From: Henckelia pumila | Lineage: Eukaryota > Streptophyta > Magnoliopsida > Lamiales > Gesneriaceae | Reading direction: 5' to 3' | Length of the DNA stretch: 64,000 bases | NCBI RefSeq assembly: GCF_033568475.1 | Contig: NC_133121.1 | Coordinates: 3,472,001 to 3,536,000, forward strand | Shown here: piece by piece, positions 58,380 through 64,000 of the stretch | How positions within the stretch are numbered: position 1 is the stretch's first letter | Layout of the letters: every line of letters starts with the position of its first letter | Notes under the pieces: model-generated | Told to the model about the DNA's origin: nothing | Databases searched by the model: none | The model's input: only the letters and a program-made list of their open reading frames with translations | Program-made: the position numbers and the translations under genes

Positions 58380-61300
58380 ATTTGTAATATCTTTAAAGTA
58401 ATTATTAAACAATCAAAAACTTAATGAAATTGATCGTCCCATCCCATGAATTTAATTCATCGACATTTTTAGTTCATATATCAATCATGACTATTCGAAA
58501 CTGATTATTTTAATCCGTCTAGAAATAGTTACGTTTTTCGATTCTCTAAAATTGATGATCGTGTACTTATGATTTATAATATAATCCATGATTAATTTTA
58601 ATAACGTTTTCTCAAAAATCAAAATGTATCATTTCAGACTAAATGTTGTTGAAGCACACGACTTCAGTTTTTTGTACGTATATATCACATCTTTCTTTTA
58701 ATTATTATGTGAACCGACAATAAATTATGTTAAATAAATCATGTGCCAAAAGTGTACCACGGCATGCACCTAATAATACAACGTAGACAATTCCAAATGG
58801 ACTTGGATCCAACAAATTAATACTTTGTTTCAACCAAAATGGCCCACAAACGATCAATCATGCGTATTTAAATGGGAAATTGGCCTAAACTCAATATCCC
58901 CGAATTCACTGTGTTCATGTTCTCTTTCAACTCTTGAATTGTTCCAATGGAAACCACGTGAGAGTTGTTAATTGAAGACCCCGTGCAATAATTTTGATAT
59001 TTCAGAAATTCTTTTAACAAAAATGATCAATATTGAAACGATCACATAATATTCGTGTATATATATATTTTTGGATCACAACGACAATTCATTGTTATTA
59101 TTGTCGTTATTGTTATTATCATGAGTCTCATGAGACTCATGTGCGACGATCTCATGAATCTATATATATTCGTGAAACGGGTTTATCGAACTCATATCTA
59201 CCCTAAAAAAATAATATATTTTTTTTATAAATTAACAATACTACTTTTTCATATGTAAGATCAAATAAAGTATATGTCTCATAAAATTGATCGATCAAAT
59301 AATTTTATAAAAATGATATTATCGTAATTATATCAGTATGGAGAGCATGTAGGAGGGGTTTGCATGTGAGGGGCATCTACTTAGGTCCCACGAGTCTTTT
59401 TTCACTCAGACATAATCCATGTGTTTTGATCTTTTCAAACAATTTATGTAATACTTAGTGACCAAATTATTCATGCACAGGGAAATCGTGATATTAATAC
59501 ATTAAAAACCGAATCCCATTTCCGGATTTTGATGAGTTTTCCTTTTCATTCTTGCTGATATGTTCAAAGCTGTCACAAATTTTGGTCATATATATAATAT
59601 GTGCGTCTGGTTTAATTTTTAATTTGTTCAAATATATATTAAAGAATCAGATGCATCTTTAGTGTAAATCTTCTGAAAAAACTGAATATTATATCATATA
59701 ATAAGAACATGTTAAGTTAGTTGTGTCGTATTTAAATATTCCAATGTTTTCTTTTAATATTTCCCCCTTTTTTTCTGGCTTAGAGGTCGAGTCATTGTTT
59801 ATGGATCTTGTAATTTGATATCAAGTCAAATCACTTGATTACGTTTCAAAACTAAAATATATTTTAATATGTATTTGTAATTTTCAAATTGTTCAAGGAA
59901 TTGCTTGGAAAAGTTTGAGGCTGGGTTTTAGTTCAAATTACATTTGGCTTGTATTAATTATCGGCTGACCATCAAGTGTACTATAATTTATGAATCTATA
60001 TATAATTGTGTTAGAATTTTATGTAGACGAGAATTCAGGTTGGGATTTGGACAAAAATTACACCCAATAATATCTTAGCTTTTTTAGGTGGACCGCTTAT
60101 GGAAATATGATTGTTATGATATTATATAACAATAAATAAATGGTCCTATTCCTATCCAAGTTACGCGTAGATAAAAAAAAATTTAAAAAAAATAAGTTTT
60201 CAAAAAATAAAAATAAAAAATCCTGTCGTGATATGTTTTTTTTTTTTAGAATAGTGATATGGTTTTTATTTAAAACCAAATATACTTTTATTTTTTTATT
60301 ATTAAATATTGTAAAAAAAAATCTAGTATCGTGAATTTATCAGTATAAACATTTCTTAATCTTATTCGAGTTTATATGAATTACATCACATTTTTCCAAA
60401 ATCTATTAAAAATACAAAAAAATTATATAAAAAATCTTATGGAAATTTTTAAATCTCAATAATCATTAACTTTCTCCACAATAAAAGTATATATAATGTA
60501 TAGAGTACTTTTATATATTATCATCAATGTTTGACAAAGTATACCCACAATAGAAAAAAAAATTTGGCATGTTGATGGCTTTTTTAAAAATAATTTAAAA
60601 AATATCATTTAACTACAACTCCATATTCTATATTTTTCTTTTCAACACATCTTCTTCCAGTTTCAAATATCGATAATTACCATTTTTGAAAAAGAAAAGA
60701 TCAAGTACATTCTCTATTTTGTTTACGAAACACACGCATCACATGTGATTCGGTACATCAACATCCAAAATTTATACACTTTTTAACTTTTGATAATTTG
60801 ATAGATGAAATATGAATATCGATAAGACACAACAACTCTGATCGACGGAGTGGTGTATGTCACAGTTCTAAGTTTGTTTTTGTGTTTGTTAGTTGTGGAA
60901 CCATTCACATTCTTATGGCATGAGAGGAGGACCCTCATGATTTACACTCACGATGTTTACTCAATAGTTTGATAAGCAATTTTACATGTGTTTTACTGTC
61001 TATTTGTCTGGACATACCCAATATATTTCGTACGTGAATTGTAATTTATAAAATTGTATTTATTTATAGTTCAAAAAAAAAAGAGAGAGAGAAGACAAAG
61101 ACACACAATCTTGCATTGGAACGACATTCACGAACTTATACAACCACCAGTACTGGTGAAAATCCTCAAACACATATGTGGATCAGCGAATGTAGTTGCA
61201 CTAGCACATATCATGATTTTTTTGTTGTTTCATCTCCCTCATTTTTTGTATGGGAGAGTGAATTTTTTCCTCTTTAGCTTACAAAACTTGTATTTAAGAA

Positions 61301-62902
61301 CACCTAGTGTGATTTTTAAAAGATTACAAGTTTCTAGTAAAAAAAAGGAAAGCTTATAAACGCATATATCTTGCATAAAATCGATTCGACTTTATTTATA
61401 AGTTGTTTAGAATAAATCTTATAAAATATCTGTAATTATGCCATAATTTATTTTTATTTTGAAGTGATCTCACAGAAATATAATTAAATAAGCTAACAGC
61501 TCATGATCACTTGCATGTTCCCAATTTGAATGTTGTTGAGAAGTTAAAAATTATTTGTACACCTTAATATCAATATTAGCTATTTATTACATAGATAAAC
61601 CAAACATACCACGTCGCTGACGTAACAATATTTTTTAATCATAAAAATATTACACAAAAAACTCTAATGAAACGGTCCACGGATCAATTTCGTTTAACAA
61701 AATTTCGAGTACAAATAATACTCTCCTGTACACACTACACACACATAAAAATTGGAGAAAATATGTCACCAAACTATTCTGGGCAACGTTTCAAAGAGGA
61801 AAACAAGAAGAAACCGAAGTCAAGAATACCCATAATCTCACAAGGTTCAAAGAAATCTTACAGAACTTCACAGAAAACCAATATTTTGGTCTCCTCTTCA
61901 CAAGTTCTGCTATTATGATTCATCTACTTGTCTTTATTCCAATGCAGTGGGAATGAACAACTGATGGCGATAAATTAACGGGGTTCATAACTACATACAT
62001 TCTAGCTCTAATATCGACAAAAAGATTAGATATCGAAATAGCAATACTTGTTGATACGAAAAAGATTATATTTTGATAGAGTCTGCGTCATTGTCTTGAA
62101 CAAACTGTTGCTGCACAAGCCTCTCCTGATAAAAGCGTGAAGAAAACATTAGAATCACAGAACACAAGACGTGGTTGTGAAAAACATGACTGGTTCATTA
62201 CCTAATGCTGAGATTGCAGGCTTGCAGCAAGAGGACAAAATTCAAAAGGTGAAAATTATAATTAGAAACCCATATCATCTCCGGCTAGGTTAATTCCGTG
62301 TATCAAATAAAGGTAAATTTATAATCAAAGAACAAATCATTGCAAGTATACCAACAGTTGCTACGTTCTTCTGTTTTCCATAGTTTCCATATATTTGTGT
62401 ATGAGCGTATTGACATTTCTCCGCACATGTAATAATCTAAGTAATCCCTGAGTGTGTGTGTGTAGTTGCCCACGTGTGTATACACACATTCTAGAATCGA
62501 TTTCTCTCAAATGCACATGAAAGGCATAAATAAGATAATACAAGAAGAAGAAATATTCTAGAACCAATTTCTCTCAGATACACCTTTAGCCATTTCATTA
62601 GTGAGTTTCATATAAGGAAATCCACTTTTAAGAGATGAACCTAGAAGGCTAGAACGACAACAGGATAAGCAAAGCATTTGGCGAACATTTTTAACTAATA
62701 TCACAAATCATCTATACCTCACATCACAGAAAATAAGAGGGCAAGCAAAGTTATGGCACCCCACATGATCTCATGTAGCCACAAAATGAAAGCCGTTACA
62801 ACTTTCACTATTAACCTTCAAACAGTAAGCTAAAAAATAAAATCAGAAGCAAAGCACTCACATTCTCTCTTGTTCCCGATAGACGTACTGCCAATAAACA
62901 CA

Positions 62903-63697
62903 CTAACAACTTCCACGTCCACGCCTAGCAAGCTCCTGACCAGAATTTTGATTCCCCAAACACTGGAGATTGTCAAATCCACAATCGTTAAGGCCCTGAT
63001 TGTCCAAGGCAGTGCCTTCAGATCCAGGGTGGAGGCAATAAAGTTGATCACTGCTCCTCATATTACATGGATTCATCATATATGTGCTAGGAACACTAGT
63101 GTTAGTAATGCTTTCATAAACATCTCCATTCTTAGCTGGCTTCTGATAAGGAAAAGATCCAATTTCTCCCTCAATCCGTCCCCTAATGTCAACAAGCAAG
63201 CACTTCAGCCTAGCAATCTCAGCCTCTAATAAAGCTTGACCCTGCAGTCTCTTCATTAACTGCTGGTTCAGAGCCCTCAACTTAACAACTTCATCTTCCA
63301 ATATTGCAGCCCTAGCCTTTTTCTTCTCACGATACTTGCGTACAGCTTCACGATTACCCAAGGGTCGTTTTTTTGGCTTTTTCTCAATCGACTCGGCAGT
63401 GTCGTCGCTTGGAGCCTGAACATCACTGGTGGTCGGCATGATTTGTGTATGGACATGAATACAAGTGTGAGTGTGGGATTTATCAGGTCCAGATGGATTG
63501 CAAGCATGGGCATGGGTGCATGCCTGTGTACGGCCCAGAGAATCAGTGCAAGCCTCTGTACGACCGAGGGCATCATTGCAGGTCTGAGTGCGATCAAGGA
63601 ACTCCTCTATGTCAAATGAACAACTGCTAGGAGCATGAGTCATATCCAAGCATGATAACATTTGGTCGCTAGGAAAATTTAGCTCCCCTTCGTCCAT
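62903..63697 (-). CDS. bZIP19/23: F-group bZIP transcription factor, zinc-deficiency regulator (bZIP19/bZIP23 type)
   Basis: One exon, 264 residues. The Cys/His-rich zinc-sensor motif spans residues 60-83: Cys60, His62, His64, Cys66, then His75, His77, Cys79, His81, His83, with the GPD core between. The basic region is about residues 109-128 with the invariant Asn115 and Arg123 (NREAVRKYR) and a leucine zipper follows from about 133. In Arabidopsis these factors bind the ZDRE palindrome and switch on ZIP zinc transporters when zinc is low; the sensor binds zinc and blocks activity. Before the motif are two extra cysteine repeats (RTQTC, RTEAC; residues 36-50) on a 10-residue spacing. The end (MNPCNM..., CDFDNLQC-like) fits the F group. 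The 5' UTR continues past the window edge. Confidence 0.93.
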   Translation of the reverse strand: MDEGELNFPSDQMLSCLDMTHAPSSCSFDIEEFLDRTQTCNDALGRTEACTDSLGRTQACTHAHACNPSGPDKSHTHTCIHVHTQIMPTTSDVQAPSDDTAESIEKKPKKRPLGNREAVRKYREKKKARAAILEDEVVKLRALNQQLMKRLQGQALLEAEIARLKCLLVDIRGRIEGEIGSFPYQKPAKNGDVYESITNTSVPSTYMMNPCNMRSSDQLYCLHPGSEGTALDNQGLNDCGFDNLQCLGNQNSGQELARRGRGSC

Positions 63698-64000
63698 TAT
63701 TCAGCAGAAATATCTATCAAATCCAATTATGTAATTCTCCAGGTGGAAAAGTGACCAATACTCAGCGCAAGTTTCGAAATGCAATGAGTTCTGTCAGTTC
63801 TTTGTTAATGGCCCGACCAAAATCCTAGTGAAAAACAGAACAACAAAAAAGCCCAATTAGCCATTTTCTAGCTTTTAACTGGTTCATGCGATCATGCCTC
63901 CAAGCCTCAACGGCTCTAATTCTAGTTTACGACAAAGATGCCAAAAACCCTAGATATACGACAGAATACGGCCAAAAATTGGAGCTTTAAAGAGAAAAAA
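63698..64000 (-). other. 5' UTR/promoter side of the bZIP gene, cut by the window edge
   Basis: Part of this stretch (63787-64000) has a partial copy in the PI synthase intron. It probably includes a 5' UTR intron, as in relatives, but the splice sites cannot be fixed. The window ends here. Confidence 0.5.

Larger units (their letters stand above)
53846..62902. other. 9-kb gene-poor A+T-rich region
   Basis: 5' UTR and promoter of the RING gene on the left, bZIP 3' UTR on the right. Between them I recognise no gene. Simple repeats: (CA)n(TA)n at 55027-55060; a run of 34 T at 57654-57687; (TA)n at 58336-58377. A decayed GAGACGG repeat occurs at about 59110-59300, another part at 61660-61690. 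The segment 62073-62132 on the reverse strand has exon-like features, but no gene could be assigned. Confidence 0.5.

Noticed and set aside
63277-63597. Second frame on the bZIP locus
   Set aside because: A frame-shifted shadow; the conserved bZIP domain is in the 62903-63697 frame.

Overview
This is a nuclear genomic window from a flowering plant, probably a core eudicot. Genes have short exons with GT-AG introns, intergenic DNA is very A+T-rich, and most of the left 40 kb is nested transposable elements and an endogenous plant pararetrovirus. The host genes that can be read are a PIP2 aquaporin, a SKP1-type SCF adaptor, a plastid-type UreH/NiCoT-like transporter, phosphatidylinositol synthase, a BOI-type RING E3 ligase and an F-group bZIP of the bZIP19/bZIP23 zinc-sensor type. 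The asterid flavour of some repeats hints at Lamiales, but I cannot prove the species.

Layout. 1-619 is the end of a CACTA transposon, which abuts a decayed Copia leader and LTR (620-1690). 2079-22626 is an endogenous caulimovirid locus made of four segments in alternating orientation: A (-), B (+), C (-) and D (+). Segment A is split by a young, nearly intact Ty3/gypsy element (8422-15713) with 1338-bp LTRs, a perfect AAAGT target duplication and one nonsense codon in pol. A tRNA-derived SINE follows (22880-23093, perfect 12-bp target duplication). The host genes begin with PIP2 (26369-27511, -) and SKP1 (31869-33350, -). Next is a Copia element (33676-40091, -, GATTA target duplication) that carries a complete Cassandra-type TRIM with 5S rRNA-like LTRs (35764-36589). 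Then come the UreH-like gene (40910-43128, +), PI synthase (43624-45852, -, with a long 5' UTR intron to about 47773), a hairpin MITE and a hAT-type MITE (49571-50354), the BOI-like RING gene (52973-53845, -), about 9 kb of gene-poor DNA, and the bZIP gene (62903-63697, -) whose 5' part runs to the window edge.

The host genes are individually regulated, so there is no operon-like logic. From memory, the set PIP2;7-type aquaporin, UreH-like transporter, SBP/BOI RING protein and bZIP19/23 matches a short interval of Arabidopsis chromosome 4 and its duplicate on chromosome 2, so the gene order looks like conserved microsynteny expanded by transposons. A piece of the bZIP gene (coding plus upstream sequence) also lies inside the PI synthase 5' UTR intron 16 kb away.

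Main points for a second look: the structure and gene organisation of the pararetrovirus array, the repeat-rich LTR promoter of the gypsy element, the Cassandra insertion, the bZIP fragment in the PI synthase intron, and the extra cysteine repeats beside the zinc-sensor motif of the bZIP. All boundaries were read by eye; exon joins come from splice sites and conserved protein motifs, not from transcripts.
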